47,807 bases of DNA from an uncultured Planktomarina sp. (GCA_905182325.1 CAJJBD010000016.1:1-47807), one strand, 5' to 3'. Shown: positions 19,729-28,851, counted from the stretch's first letter. Notes: generated by a model from the letters alone, not told the origin. Numbers and translations: made by a program.

Positions 19729-21195
19729 ATGGAAACATCCCTAGCGATAACACTATCAATGCTGCTCCCAGCCAGTGCAGTTGTGACCAACTTGTTGTTT
19801 CGAAATAATCCCAACCTTCGTGATGGGTTAACTCTTTTTGCAGCTATAGCGACTTTCTTTGTCGTGCTGAACATTCTCACAACAGTAGGTAATACAACTA
19901 CTGAAACCTTTGTCCTTCTTGAGGTAATACCAGGGCTTGAGTTGGCATTTAACGTGGAGCCATTGGGTTTGATGTTTGCCATACTGGCGTCAGGACTTTG
20001 GATCGTAACACATATCTACGGCATTGGTTACATGCGTGGAAATAATGAAGACGACCATGCACGTTTCTTTGCATGTTTTTCTTTTGCAATTTTCTCTGTC
20101 ATGGGAATTGCATTTGCAGCGAACATGTTCACCCTATTTCTATTTTATGAAGTATTAACACTTTCTACGTATCCATTGGTGGCTCATAAAGGTACACTGG
20201 CTGCAGTCAAAGGCGCACGTACTTATCTCAGTATCCTCATAGGTACCTCGATCGGCTTACAATTAGTTGCTGTAATTTGGACTTTTTCAATAGCGGGAAC
20301 ACTAGACTTTACTAAAGGTGGAATTTTAGAGGGCCTAATTGCAGGCCCTGCAGTTGCAATTCTGCTTGCACTTTATGCATTTGGAATAGGAAAAGCAGCA
20401 CTTATGCCATTTCATCGCTGGCTGCCAGCCGCAATGGTAGCCCCTACCCCAGTCAGCGCACTATTACACGCAGTTGCAGTTGTTAAAGCTGGCGTATTTA
20501 CAATGCTAAAAGTGGGTATTTATATTTTTGGAATTGATTTTCTTGCAACGACGGAAGCCTCTGTTTGGCTAATGTGGCTTGCTGCCTTTTCAATCATTGC
20601 CTCGTCAGTAATAGCTTTAACCAAGGATAATCTTAAAGCCCGGCTTGCATATTCAACAATCAGCCAACTCTCCTACATAACGTTGGGCGTTGCCCTTGCT
20701 ACGTCAATGGGGGTGCTGGGTGGAAGCCTCCATGTGGTGATGCATGCAATGGGTAAGATCACACTTTTCATGTGTGCTGGGTCGATATACGTTGCCACTC
20801 ACAAAACTAATATAAGCCAGATGAGCGGCCTAGGTCGTGCAATGCCAATAACCTTTATAGCATTTCTAATTGGCTCTCTTTCCATTATTGGATTGCCGCC
20901 ATTGGGCGGATCATGGAGTAAGTGGCTGCTTATCATGGGTGCCGCAGATGCCGGTCAACTAGTAATGATCGGGGTCTTACTAATAAGCTCACTTTTAAAT
21001 GTTGCTTATCTTCTTCCAGTAGCTGGGAAGGGTTTCTTTTTAAAGACACCCAATCAAGCAGACCCAACAAAGTTTTCCGAAAGTCCAACTTTAGTTTGGG
21101 GCCCACCGGCATTTACAGCTTTCGGTTGTATAGTTCTATTTTTCTACGCTGGGCATATTCAGGCCTTCCTGATGCCCATCATAGCTGCACCTTAA
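19729..21195 (+). CDS. Second NuoM/MrpD-type antiporter subunit
   Basis: A 488-residue NuoL/M/N-family membrane protein paralogous to the preceding gene. The key residues are kept: Glu in FYEVLTLSTYPLV, Lys in FGIGKAALMPFHRWLP, and His/Lys in HVVMHAMGKITLFM. Extra MrpD-like genes occur in the group of Mrp operons that lack a full-length MrpA. It starts 13 nt after mnhD with GGACAAAG as a weak ribosome site and ends 11 nt before the small gene. Whether it moves H+ or another ion cannot be told from the sequence. Confidence 0.88.
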   Translation: METSLAITLSMLLPASAVVTNLLFRNNPNLRDGLTLFAAIATFFVVLNILTTVGNTTTETFVLLEVIPGLELAFNVEPLGLMFAILASGLWIVTHIYGIGYMRGNNEDDHARFFACFSFAIFSVMGIAFAANMFTLFLFYEVLTLSTYPLVAHKGTLAAVKGARTYLSILIGTSIGLQLVAVIWTFSIAGTLDFTKGGILEGLIAGPAVAILLALYAFGIGKAALMPFHRWLPAAMVAPTPVSALLHAVAVVKAGVFTMLKVGIYIFGIDFLATTEASVWLMWLAAFSIIASSVIALTKDNLKARLAYSTISQLSYITLGVALATSMGVLGGSLHVVMHAMGKITLFMCAGSIYVATHKTNISQMSGLGRAMPITFIAFLIGSLSIIGLPPLGGSWSKWLLIMGAADAGQLVMIGVLLISSLLNVAYLLPVAGKGFFLKTPNQADPTKFSESPTLVWGPPAFTAFGCIVLFFYAGHIQAFLMPIIAAP

Positions 21196-21206
21196 GGAGG
21201 TCGCGG

Positions 21207-21548
21207 ATGGACCCTAACAAAACTGAAGATAAAAGCACACTTCCCCTACTGGGACGGTTTCTTTCTTGGTTTACTAAAACTGAAAACTCAAACAAAATAT
21301 GTTTAGCATTAGTTGCACTTTGTTTGGCACTATTTCTGGCAGATTTTACCTATGATAAGCATGGGCATTTTCATATTGAAGAGATCCCTGGATTTTATGG
21401 TATTTACGGATTTTTTATGTTCACTGCCCTCATATTAGTAGCAAAAGTTTTAAGAACCCTCATCAAACGCCCTGAAAATTATTATGGGGATAAAGCCATT
21501 GATGGAGAAGACTATCCCAATGACCAATTAGAGCAGGGTTCCAAGTGA
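21207..21548 (+). CDS. Small two-helix membrane protein inside the Mrp operon, unknown
   Basis: A 113-residue protein not recognised. The ATG at 21207 follows a near-perfect AAGGAGGTCGC ribosome site, so it is surely translated; longer upstream readings run over the previous gene and are spurious. Two hydrophobic segments (about 31-46 and 63-83) flank a His-rich loop with DKHGHFHIEEIP; both termini are charged. The C-terminus is acidic. It overlaps the next gene by 1 nt (TGATG). The context suggests an accessory or assembly subunit of the Mrp complex, possibly metal- or proton-related because of the His cluster, but this is only inference. Confidence 0.8.
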   Translation: MDPNKTEDKSTLPLLGRFLSWFTKTENSNKICLALVALCLALFLADFTYDKHGHFHIEEIPGFYGIYGFFMFTALILVAKVLRTLIKRPENYYGDKAIDGEDYPNDQLEQGSK

Positions 21549-23242
21549 TGATCAGCATTTTGCCCACAGCTTTCATCTTTATCGCATCAGCATTAATCTT
21601 GGGCTTTTTACCAAGGGGCCACATCCGCAGTACAATCCTGCTTGCAACTCCGGTACTTGCCGCATGGCACATTTGGAACCTGCCGGTTGGCATTTTCTCA
21701 CAGGTCGAATTTGTAGGTCAGACACTGGATATGATGCGGGTCGATAAATTATCTCGGATTTTTGGCCTAATCTTCTGTTTAGCAGCATTTCTAGGAAACC
21801 TTTACGCATGGCATGTACGCGACTTGATCCAACAGGTAGCCGCTTTACTATATGCTGGCGCCGCCATAGGGGCAGTTTTTGCAGGAGACCTGATTACCTT
21901 ATTTTTCTATTGGGAGGGCACTGCTCTCGCCTCAGTCTTTTTAATTTGGGCTCGTAAAACTGAAGGTTCCTATCACACGGGTATGCGGTACTTAATTATT
22001 CAAATCACCTCAGGCGTCATTTTGCTGGCGGGGACTGCGTTATTATATAGGGACACTGGATCTATTACTTTTGAACGTATGACTCTTGGCTCATTAGGTA
22101 CATGGCTCATTTTTCTGTCTTTTGGCATAAAGTGTGCATTTCCACTACTGCATAATTGGCTTCAAGATAGTTATCCAGCCGCAACAATTACTGGGACAGT
22201 AATTCTCTCTGCATTCACTACAAAGTTGGCAGTATATGCACTTGCGCGTGGCTTTGCTGGCACAGAACTATTGATATATATCGGTGCAGTAATGACTTTA
22301 TTTCCAATTTTTTTTGCGGAGATTGAAAACGATTTACGTAGAGTATTGGCTTACAGCCTTAACAATCAATTAGGCTTTATGGTAGTCGGTATCGGCGTAG
22401 GTACCGAAATGGCTATCAATGGGACAGCGTCACACGCTTTTGCCCACATTCTTTACAAAGCATTACTATTTATGAGCGTTGGCGCCGTAATGCTACGAAC
22501 AGGTACCTCCAAAGCGTCTGAACTTGGAGGTCTTTGCCGTACCATGCCCCGGACCGCAATGTTTTGTTTGATTGGAGCAGCATCAATTTCTGCTTTTCCG
22601 TTTTTTTCTGGCTTTGTAACCAAATCTTTAATTATGGATGCAACTGCAAATCAGCACTATCCAGTCATATGGGCCATACTAGTATTCGCCTCTGCTGGTG
22701 TTTTATCACATTCAGGGATCAAAATACCGTATTTTACGTTCTTCGGCCATGACAGTGGTCTACGACCAAAAGAGGCGCCAATCCACATGCAAATGGCAAT
22801 GGGACTTACCGCATTACTTTGCATTATTATTGGTGTTTATCCAGATCCACTCTACGCGCTTCTTCCCTATGAGGTAGTGTACCAACCCTACACTATGGGC
22901 CACGTCATCGGCCAACTGCAGCTTCTTTGTTTTGCGTTGCTGGCCTTCATTTTTCTCATGCGCAGCGGGATCCACCCCCCTGAGATTCGTGCCGTAAACC
23001 TCGACGTAGACTGGATCTACCGACGATTAGTACCAACATTTTATAATATAATCCACGTGGCGACAGTTAAGTTTTTTACATATTTTGATAGTGTTATTAA
23101 CGATTTTATCCAATTAACTATTAAAGGTCTGTATAAATTACTTGGCCCCGAAACTGGCGTGTCACGCATGCGCGGAGTTGGCTCAATGGTAGTGTGGGTT
23201 GCAATTCTTCTTGGAATTTCACTAATTTCATCTTATTTTTAA
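21548..23242 (+). CDS. Third large Mrp antiporter subunit (NuoL/MrpA N-domain or MrpD type)
   Basis: About 564 residues and polytopic, of the NuoL/M/N family. Conserved residues: Glu in FFYWEGTALASVF, Lys in SFGIKCAFPLLHNWLQ, and His/Lys in HAFAHILYKALLFMS. A C-terminal extension beyond the antiporter core carries an amphipathic stretch and a last helix, somewhat like NuoL. The ATG at 21548 overlaps the previous stop (TGATG); a GTG at 21545 is an alternative. It closes the operon, and no clear terminator follows. Confidence 0.88.
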   Translation: MISILPTAFIFIASALILGFLPRGHIRSTILLATPVLAAWHIWNLPVGIFSQVEFVGQTLDMMRVDKLSRIFGLIFCLAAFLGNLYAWHVRDLIQQVAALLYAGAAIGAVFAGDLITLFFYWEGTALASVFLIWARKTEGSYHTGMRYLIIQITSGVILLAGTALLYRDTGSITFERMTLGSLGTWLIFLSFGIKCAFPLLHNWLQDSYPAATITGTVILSAFTTKLAVYALARGFAGTELLIYIGAVMTLFPIFFAEIENDLRRVLAYSLNNQLGFMVVGIGVGTEMAINGTASHAFAHILYKALLFMSVGAVMLRTGTSKASELGGLCRTMPRTAMFCLIGAASISAFPFFSGFVTKSLIMDATANQHYPVIWAILVFASAGVLSHSGIKIPYFTFFGHDSGLRPKEAPIHMQMAMGLTALLCIIIGVYPDPLYALLPYEVVYQPYTMGHVIGQLQLLCFALLAFIFLMRSGIHPPEIRAVNLDVDWIYRRLVPTFYNIIHVATVKFFTYFDSVINDFIQLTIKGLYKLLGPETGVSRMRGVGSMVVWVAILLGISLISSYF

Positions 23243-23428
23243 AATTAGTAGTTATTTCAATCATTACTGCCAGGCTACCTGAATATTTTAGGGCTAATAA
23301 AATTTTTAATATAGTATCATCAACCAATTAATTAGTTAGAAATTTCAAGAATTAAGTTCGCATCTCAGTGTAATAGATCCCACGTCATAAAATAGACATA
23401 AGGCCATTAAGTTTTTAAATTTCAGGGC

Positions 23429-23457
23429 TTGAAAGACAGGAGCTTCCAGCGTATTTC
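23429..23457 (+). promoter_or_regulatory. Probable promoter of tRNA-Gln
   Basis: TTGAAA (23429-23434), a 17-nt spacer and TATTTC (23452-23457) lie 12 nt before the mature tRNA. The -35 box is good and the -10 box weak. The position and spacing fit a sigma-70 tRNA promoter. Confidence 0.4.
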
Positions 23458-23469
23458 ATGCCTCGCTGA

Positions 23470-23544
23470 TGGGTCGTAGCATAATGGTAATGCACCTGTT
23501 TTTGGTACAGTAGAGTGCAGGTTCGAGTCCTGCCGACCCAGCCA
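23470..23544 (+). tRNA. tRNA-Gln (anticodon UUG)
   Basis: A 75-nt cloverleaf with encoded CCA. The acceptor stem is TGGGTCG/CGACCCA (23470-23476 with 23534-23540), then G and CCA at 23541-23544. The D-arm contains AATGGTAA. The anticodon loop TTTTGGT places TTG at 23502-23504. The T-arm is GCAGG-TTCGAGT-CCTGC. One mismatch lies at the top of the anticodon stem. It reads CAA (and CAG by wobble). Confidence 0.95.
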
Positions 23545-23638
23545 GCTTTTTAATGCTTATATTTTTTTAATAAGCTTGCGTGAATTTATTTATCTAAAAT
23601 TTTCAATAGGCTGGGTGATTACGCCAACACAACCTACA

Positions 23639-24088
23639 CTAGATACCAAGGTGCAGCTTAGGTTTCCAAAATGGACGAAATAACTCAATTTTTGGACAGC
23701 GATCCATCACCACTAGCAGTCCCGCATCTTCAGCAAGCTTAGCGGCATCATGGTCAATCACACCAATTTGCCCCCACAAAACCTTAGCCCCAATCGATAT
23801 AGCTTCTCGTGTTATGCCCATAAAATCTTCTGGCCGCCTAAATACCTCCACCATATCAACAGGCCGGTCGATTGATTTAAGCGTTGGATAAACTTTCATT
23901 CCCCGGATTTCTTTTAGTCCAGGTCGGGGATTGACTGGAACCATGTCATAACCAGTTTCGTTTAGAACGCGTAAAACTCCATAACTAAACTTGGTTTTAT
24001 CTGGACTTGCACCCACCATAGCAATGGTTTTTACAGAATTCAGAATACTTTGCAGATATGCCTCTGTATAGGCTTGAGAATGGTCCAT
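23639..24088 (-). CDS. CoA-binding domain protein (YccU-type)
   Basis: A 149-residue single Rossmann-like CoA-binding domain. It shows IAMVGASPDKTKFSYGV near the N-terminus, VPVNPRPGLKEI and VDMVEVFRRPED, all typical of the short CoA-binding proteins of the succinyl-CoA-synthetase-like superfamily. No ligase or catalytic domain is attached. The molecular role of the family is not settled. It begins 1 nt after the ferredoxin stop on the same strand, forming the end of a three-gene unit with the SBP56-like gene. Confidence 0.85.
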   Translation of the reverse strand: MDHSQAYTEAYLQSILNSVKTIAMVGASPDKTKFSYGVLRVLNETGYDMVPVNPRPGLKEIRGMKVYPTLKSIDRPVDMVEVFRRPEDFMGITREAISIGAKVLWGQIGVIDHDAAKLAEDAGLLVVMDRCPKIELFRPFWKPKLHLGI

Positions 24089-24089
24089 G

Positions 24090-24452
24090 TCAGATGTCCT
24101 TTACTGTGGCTATATCTGCTTTGAGTTCATGCGGCTGCAACGGATCAATGAAAGGGTTGCGATAGAGCGACCCATGGCTCTCCACACCTATCTCAAGCGT
24201 GATATCCGATTTAGCACGCGCCACACACAGAATTACATAACCTTCATTAATCTGGCGATTGTTCAAAGCCACTTGTCGACGTTGATCTACATTGCCAGTG
24301 GTGAGCTTTGCAGCACACGTGATGCACCCCCCGTACTTACAGCCATAAGGCAAATCGACCCCTTGATCTATGAGGCTATCAAGCAATGGACGACGATTAC
24401 TCACCCAATAAGTGGCGTTATCACGGTTAGAAATTGTGACTTCGTAATTCAT
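24090..24452 (-). CDS. Plant-type [2Fe-2S] ferredoxin
   Basis: A 120-residue soluble electron carrier. Cluster ligands are C38, C43, C46 and C76, spaced C-x4-C-x2-C-x29-C, the plant/putidaredoxin-like arrangement found in ferredoxins and oxygenase reductase domains. No flavin or NAD domain is attached. The ATG at 24452 overlaps the stop of the SBP56-like gene (TAATG), so the two are translationally coupled. An in-frame TTG 9 nt upstream is less likely. It probably exchanges electrons with a partner encoded nearby. Confidence 0.88.
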   Translation of the reverse strand: MNYEVTISNRDNATYWVSNRRPLLDSLIDQGVDLPYGCKYGGCITCAAKLTTGNVDQRRQVALNNRQINEGYVILCVARAKSDITLEIGVESHGSLYRNPFIDPLQPHELKADIATVKDI

Positions 24453-25804
24453 TACAACCAAATGTCACTAGTACAATCACCACCAGGATATCGTGCTTCA
24501 TGACAGCGGGACGGGCCATTGGGTTCTTTTCCGAAATTAACAATAAAGTCTGAATTCAGCTTCATTCCACCATTCTCAGGATCACAATCAATCATCACCA
24601 TAACGCCGCCCTGATCACGAATTTCAGGATAAAACTGATTATCCCAGGTTGAGAACAACGAGGTCGTTACATACAAACGCTTGCCGTCGAGACTAAGTTG
24701 AAACATCTGCGGACCACCCGCCATTTTGACACCATTTACTTCGGGTGCTTTACCTAACAAGCCTCCCATCCAAATTTGCCCAGTAAGAACCGGGTTATGT
24801 GGATCAGAGATATCATATTGGCGCATATCACCATGAAGCCAATTGTTTAAATAAAGATACTTATCATCCATCGACACAAGTATTGCAGACATGACACCCG
24901 GTACAGGTATTGGCCACTCAGGATGCGGCTCATTAGCTACATCAATGATTTTTTCCCACTGCCACTTACCTCCGTCGTCCTTCCACCAATGGATTACATT
25001 TGAACTCAAAGCCGCTCCACAAAAGCCATGGGTACTATCAGGGTTATGATGAAATTTTACCTCAAGCGGTAGCAGTCCATCTTCTCCTAAGTACATTGTC
25101 TCAATTGGCTCTTTTTTTTCAAAATCCCAAAAGTGTATCTCACGACCATATTTCAGATGCCCGACCTCTTCCAAATCAAACCCTGGCATGAAGGTATTGG
25201 GAGCTGCCCACTCCGAAGAAACCATCACATTATGGCGTGGCTGATACCAGAAATCATACCCAAACTTAATATTGCCCATCGAGTTTTCCCAACGGCCCAT
25301 GATTTCAAAATCTTTGTTTAATTCTAGATAACCCCCAGGTGCCTCACCCTTTGCATCACCCAACATGGAAATGATAATCTCCGAGCCTAAGCAATGAACG
25401 GTATGTGGTCCGGAAAGATTTGTTTTAGCCTTTATATCCGAGCCCTTAACCACTTTGTGAATACGTGGTGCACGCGGATCAGTAGCTGTATCCACAATAT
25501 GGATATTATTTGACCGAACACCCGGCAATAATAAGTATTTCCGTGCCATGCTTGAATCGTCATGGCATGATGAACAGGCATTCCACCCCATATGATGAAG
25601 CTCATCACCAATACCTGGCATCTCCAGCCGATGAATAACTTTGGAAAATGTTGGGCTGGAGGGGTCCACATCAACCGTCGCAAGATAGTCAGGCTTTTGG
25701 ATGCCCGTACCAGTATAAATTGCAATCGTGTAAAGAAGTTTTTCACGCGGAGCTTGTATCGCCTCAGCAGGGCTAGAATATCCTGGTCCACAGCATACAC
25801 TCAT
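24452..25804 (-). CDS. SBP56-family protein (methanethiol oxidase / selenium-binding protein)
   Basis: A 450-residue beta-propeller-type protein closely following the SELENBP1/MtoX pattern: CCGPGYSSPAEA at 4-15, PDYLATVDVDPSSP, DELHHMGWNACSSCHDD (67-83; the conserved CSSC is 77-80), and PHTVHCLGS. Characterised members oxidise methanethiol to formaldehyde, sulfide and H2O2 with copper. Known bacterial MtoX proteins are periplasmic, but no signal peptide is visible here. The ATG at 25804 follows AAAGGG. It is coupled to a ferredoxin gene. The family is certain; methanethiol oxidase activity is inferred. Confidence 0.88.
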   Translation of the reverse strand: MSVCCGPGYSSPAEAIQAPREKLLYTIAIYTGTGIQKPDYLATVDVDPSSPTFSKVIHRLEMPGIGDELHHMGWNACSSCHDDSSMARKYLLLPGVRSNNIHIVDTATDPRAPRIHKVVKGSDIKAKTNLSGPHTVHCLGSEIIISMLGDAKGEAPGGYLELNKDFEIMGRWENSMGNIKFGYDFWYQPRHNVMVSSEWAAPNTFMPGFDLEEVGHLKYGREIHFWDFEKKEPIETMYLGEDGLLPLEVKFHHNPDSTHGFCGAALSSNVIHWWKDDGGKWQWEKIIDVANEPHPEWPIPVPGVMSAILVSMDDKYLYLNNWLHGDMRQYDISDPHNPVLTGQIWMGGLLGKAPEVNGVKMAGGPQMFQLSLDGKRLYVTTSLFSTWDNQFYPEIRDQGGVMVMIDCDPENGGMKLNSDFIVNFGKEPNGPSRCHEARYPGGDCTSDIWL

Positions 25805-25965
25805 ATTTTTTACCCTTTTATCGAAACTTTAAAAACTTATTTCCGCAGCATTAGAGACAATCTAAAACAATTAGACATATTAAAGAAACTACTTAACAAG
25901 ATAATTTTGACATAACGTTACGGACTTCCATTACTCCCAATTTTAGGAAGTAAAAATATTAAGTG

Positions 25966-27393
25966 TTAACCTAAACCATGCAGGGTTTTCGTCTCAAGAT
26001 AATCTTCCAGTCCCATCATACCCCCCTCACGACCGTTTCCGGACTGCTTATAACCTCCAAATGGAGAACCATAGTTAAAGGCACCACCGTTGACGTGCAC
26101 CGCACCAGCGCGCAAACGACCAGCCACGCGCTCAGCCCTTTGTGGGTCACCGGTTTGGAGGTATGCCGCTAATCCATATGGTGTATCGTTTGCAATTTCG
26201 ATAGCTTCGGCTTCAGTTTCAAAAGGAATTACTACCAACACAGGACCAAAAATTTCTTCACGTGCAATCCGCATGTTATTTGAAACATCTGTGAATATTG
26301 TTGGCCTCACAAACCATCCCTTCGATACGCCCTCCGGCTTACCCAATCCACCACATAAGATGGTAGCGCCTTCGTCAATTCCAACAGAAATCATATTTTG
26401 AACACGATCAAATTGGATGCGATCAAATAAAGGCCCGATATGCGAGCCTTCTTCTAACGGGTTACCGATCTCGATCGCATCCCCAGCGCGCTTTGCAATT
26501 TCGAGGACCTCACCCAAACAGGAGCGCTCAACTAAAAGCCGGGTTGGTGCGTCGCAGGATTGGCCAGTATTATACATACATTCATCAACTGACGCAGTAA
26601 CTCGTTCGTTTAAATCACAATCAGCAAATATTATGTTAGGTGACTTGCCTCCCAACTCCAGCGTTACCCTCTTGACCGTCTCGGCAGCATCTCGAGTTAC
26701 GGCTGTCCCAGCTCTCGTTGAGCCAGTAAAAGACATCATTTGAATATCAGGATGTCGGGAGAGAGCCGATCCAACAGTTAGGCCATCGCCTTGTACAAGA
26801 TTAAATACGCCAGCTGGATAACCAGCGTCATGGATGATTTCAGCGTAGATCATTGCTGAAATTGGGGTATGCTCAGAGGGTTTTAAGACGCATGTACAGC
26901 CAGTAGCCAAGGCTGGAATTACCTTCAATGCAATCTGGTTCATTGGCCAATTCCAAGGTGTGATTAAACCACATACGCCAATCGGCTCATATACCTGTAC
27001 ATCTCCATTAGCTAAAACATCTCGCTCTTCTAATTTTTCTAATGCATCAATAAAACCCTGCAAATGGCCCACTGCGGCATCGGCATGAGCATCACGTGCC
27101 ATAGAAATTGGGGCGCCCATCTCTGAGCTCATCGCTTGGGCCAAATCCTCAAATCGGTCTTGAGTGCCAGTCATCAGTCTTTTTAGCAACTTTAACCGTT
27201 CAGCCCTTGAGCTTTGCGAATAATGCGAAAAAGCCCTTGTGGCGGCCGCTACGGCAGCGTTTACATCCGTTTCATTTCCAAGAGTAATGGTCCCTATTTG
27301 CATTTCAGTAGCTGGGTTAAGAACTGACATGCTCTGAGATGAATTTGGCGCTACCCAACGTCCATCAATATAAAATTTATTTAGATTTTCCAT
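25966..27393 (-). CDS. NAD(P)-dependent aldehyde dehydrogenase
   Basis: A 475-residue ALDH superfamily enzyme that oxidises an aldehyde to a carboxylate. The motifs are complete: ITPWNWPMNQIALK (cofactor), SFTGSTRAG, the general base Glu in LELGGKSPN and the nucleophile Cys in NTGQSCDAPTR. A strong AAGGAG precedes the start. It lies 16 nt downstream of the iron alcohol dehydrogenase on the same strand, so the pair could oxidise an alcohol to an acid in two steps. The substrate is not deducible. It does not look like BoxD, the dedicated dehydrogenase of the box pathway. Confidence 0.9.
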   Translation of the reverse strand: MENLNKFYIDGRWVAPNSSQSMSVLNPATEMQIGTITLGNETDVNAAVAAATRAFSHYSQSSRAERLKLLKRLMTGTQDRFEDLAQAMSSEMGAPISMARDAHADAAVGHLQGFIDALEKLEERDVLANGDVQVYEPIGVCGLITPWNWPMNQIALKVIPALATGCTCVLKPSEHTPISAMIYAEIIHDAGYPAGVFNLVQGDGLTVGSALSRHPDIQMMSFTGSTRAGTAVTRDAAETVKRVTLELGGKSPNIIFADCDLNERVTASVDECMYNTGQSCDAPTRLLVERSCLGEVLEIAKRAGDAIEIGNPLEEGSHIGPLFDRIQFDRVQNMISVGIDEGATILCGGLGKPEGVSKGWFVRPTIFTDVSNNMRIAREEIFGPVLVVIPFETEAEAIEIANDTPYGLAAYLQTGDPQRAERVAGRLRAGAVHVNGGAFNYGSPFGGYKQSGNGREGGMMGLEDYLETKTLHGLG

Positions 27394-27409
27394 TTTATTC
27401 TCCTTAGCC

Positions 27410-28612
27410 CTAACGAGCTTTTAATATGGCTTCCTCGATTAAAGTACGAATTTCAGGAACTGTAGCGGCCCGTGGATTAGTTTGGGCTGCGCTATCAAGT
27501 ATTGCTTTTTCGGCTAAGCGCTGCGCTCTTGCCATTGGGATATCCAGATCACTCAAAGAGTTTGGTATATTAATACCATCTAATACGCCCTCTATGTGCC
27601 TAATGAAGCGCTGCGTAGATGTATCTTCCAATCCCATAGCCTGCGCCATGCGCTGAACTTTGAATTCTTGTCCAGGCAGATTGAAACGCAAGACAACTGG
27701 TAGAACTACCGCATTTGTCAAACCATGCTGAGTGTCAAACTCTGCTCCAACCATATGAGATATCGCATGAACCAATCCGAGACCCTTCGTAAACGCTATG
27801 CCTGCAAGGCAAGAACCAACCAACATCCCTCCCCTTGCTTTTATATTTTGGGGCTCATTTACAGCAGTTTGCAACCACTTTGAAACTAAAGCCAAACCCT
27901 CGAGCGCTAATCCATCACAAAGAGGGTTAAATCCTGGCACTAAATAAGCTTCAATTGCGTGTGTCATCGCATCAGCACCTGTCCATGCTGTCAGGTTTGC
28001 GGGTAGGCCTATCGTCAACTCTGGATCAAGCAATGCAAGTGAGGGTTTTAAATCTGGATGCCAGACACAAAACTTCATGCCCTTAGCCACATCAGTCACC
28101 ATCGCGGTACTTTCTGTTTCAGCACCAGTTCCAGCCGTAGTGGGTATTGTAATTAATTTGGGAAATTCCTGGGTTGAGTTGATTTCGGGAACTTGTTGTT
28201 CATATTCAAATGCCCAGAGATCGATATCATTATTTGCAGTCAAACAAATGGACTTACCACCATCCATTGCACTTCCACCACCAATCGCAATAATAGCGTC
28301 ATGACCACCAGAAATAAACTGCGCCCGCCCTACGCCTATTTCAGTGTCCTTTGGATTAGGCGAAATATCGTAGAACAAACCAACCTTTAATCCTCCACTT
28401 GCAAGGTCACTCTGGAGCTGCCCTATAAATGGTAATTTATGGCTACCACGATCTGTAACTATTAACGGATTGTGGATTTTTAACCTAATACAGTGATCAC
28501 TAACCTCCACCAATCGGCCGGGACCATACGATATAGGTATTGGGAAAGACCAATCATGTGGAGTTAAAATTCCATCAGGGTCCTCACTCGATACATCTAT
28601 GTTTTTTGTCAA
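27410..28612 (-). CDS. Iron-containing (group III) alcohol dehydrogenase
   Basis: A 400-residue Fe-ADH family protein. The nucleotide site is IGGGSAMDGGKS. The metal region includes TGADAMTHAIEAYLVPGFNP and LVHAISHMVGAEFDTQHG, with the ligand Asp/His residues in place. It converts a primary alcohol to an aldehyde, or the reverse. The start is a TTG at 28612; no ATG or GTG occurs in frame before the fold begins, and a GGGG lies about 10 nt upstream. It is probably co-transcribed with the aldehyde dehydrogenase downstream. Confidence 0.88.
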   Translation of the reverse strand: MTKNIDVSSEDPDGILTPHDWSFPIPISYGPGRLVEVSDHCIRLKIHNPLIVTDRGSHKLPFIGQLQSDLASGGLKVGLFYDISPNPKDTEIGVGRAQFISGGHDAIIAIGGGSAMDGGKSICLTANNDIDLWAFEYEQQVPEINSTQEFPKLITIPTTAGTGAETESTAMVTDVAKGMKFCVWHPDLKPSLALLDPELTIGLPANLTAWTGADAMTHAIEAYLVPGFNPLCDGLALEGLALVSKWLQTAVNEPQNIKARGGMLVGSCLAGIAFTKGLGLVHAISHMVGAEFDTQHGLTNAVVLPVVLRFNLPGQEFKVQRMAQAMGLEDTSTQRFIRHIEGVLDGINIPNSLSDLDIPMARAQRLAEKAILDSAAQTNPRAATVPEIRTLIEEAILKAR

Positions 28613-28851
28613 TTTACAAAAACCCCAAATAAATCAATACGTGCCTACTTCGGAATATCCTAAGACGCACAAACTGAGTACCCTCAAGTGACAATCCAGG
28701 CGTACCCAGTAAATAGATACTAAAAAACTAACCATTGGTAAGTTTATTGTCAAAAGGTAACTTTACGCCATCTACTCACTCTAAATTCAAACAATCATAG
28801 TATCTAATTAAAAATTGAACAGAACTCTACACCCTAGATAAATTCGGGCTG

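Noticed and set aside
20922-21206. N-terminal extension of the small Mrp-operon gene over the preceding antiporter gene.
   Set aside because: It is out of frame with the conserved antiporter, while a near-perfect ribosome site sits just before the ATG at 21207.
23558-23577. Hairpin GCTTAT/ATAAGC after tRNA-Gln as a terminator.
   Set aside because: The T-rich tract is in the loop, not after the stem, so it does not fit an intrinsic terminator.
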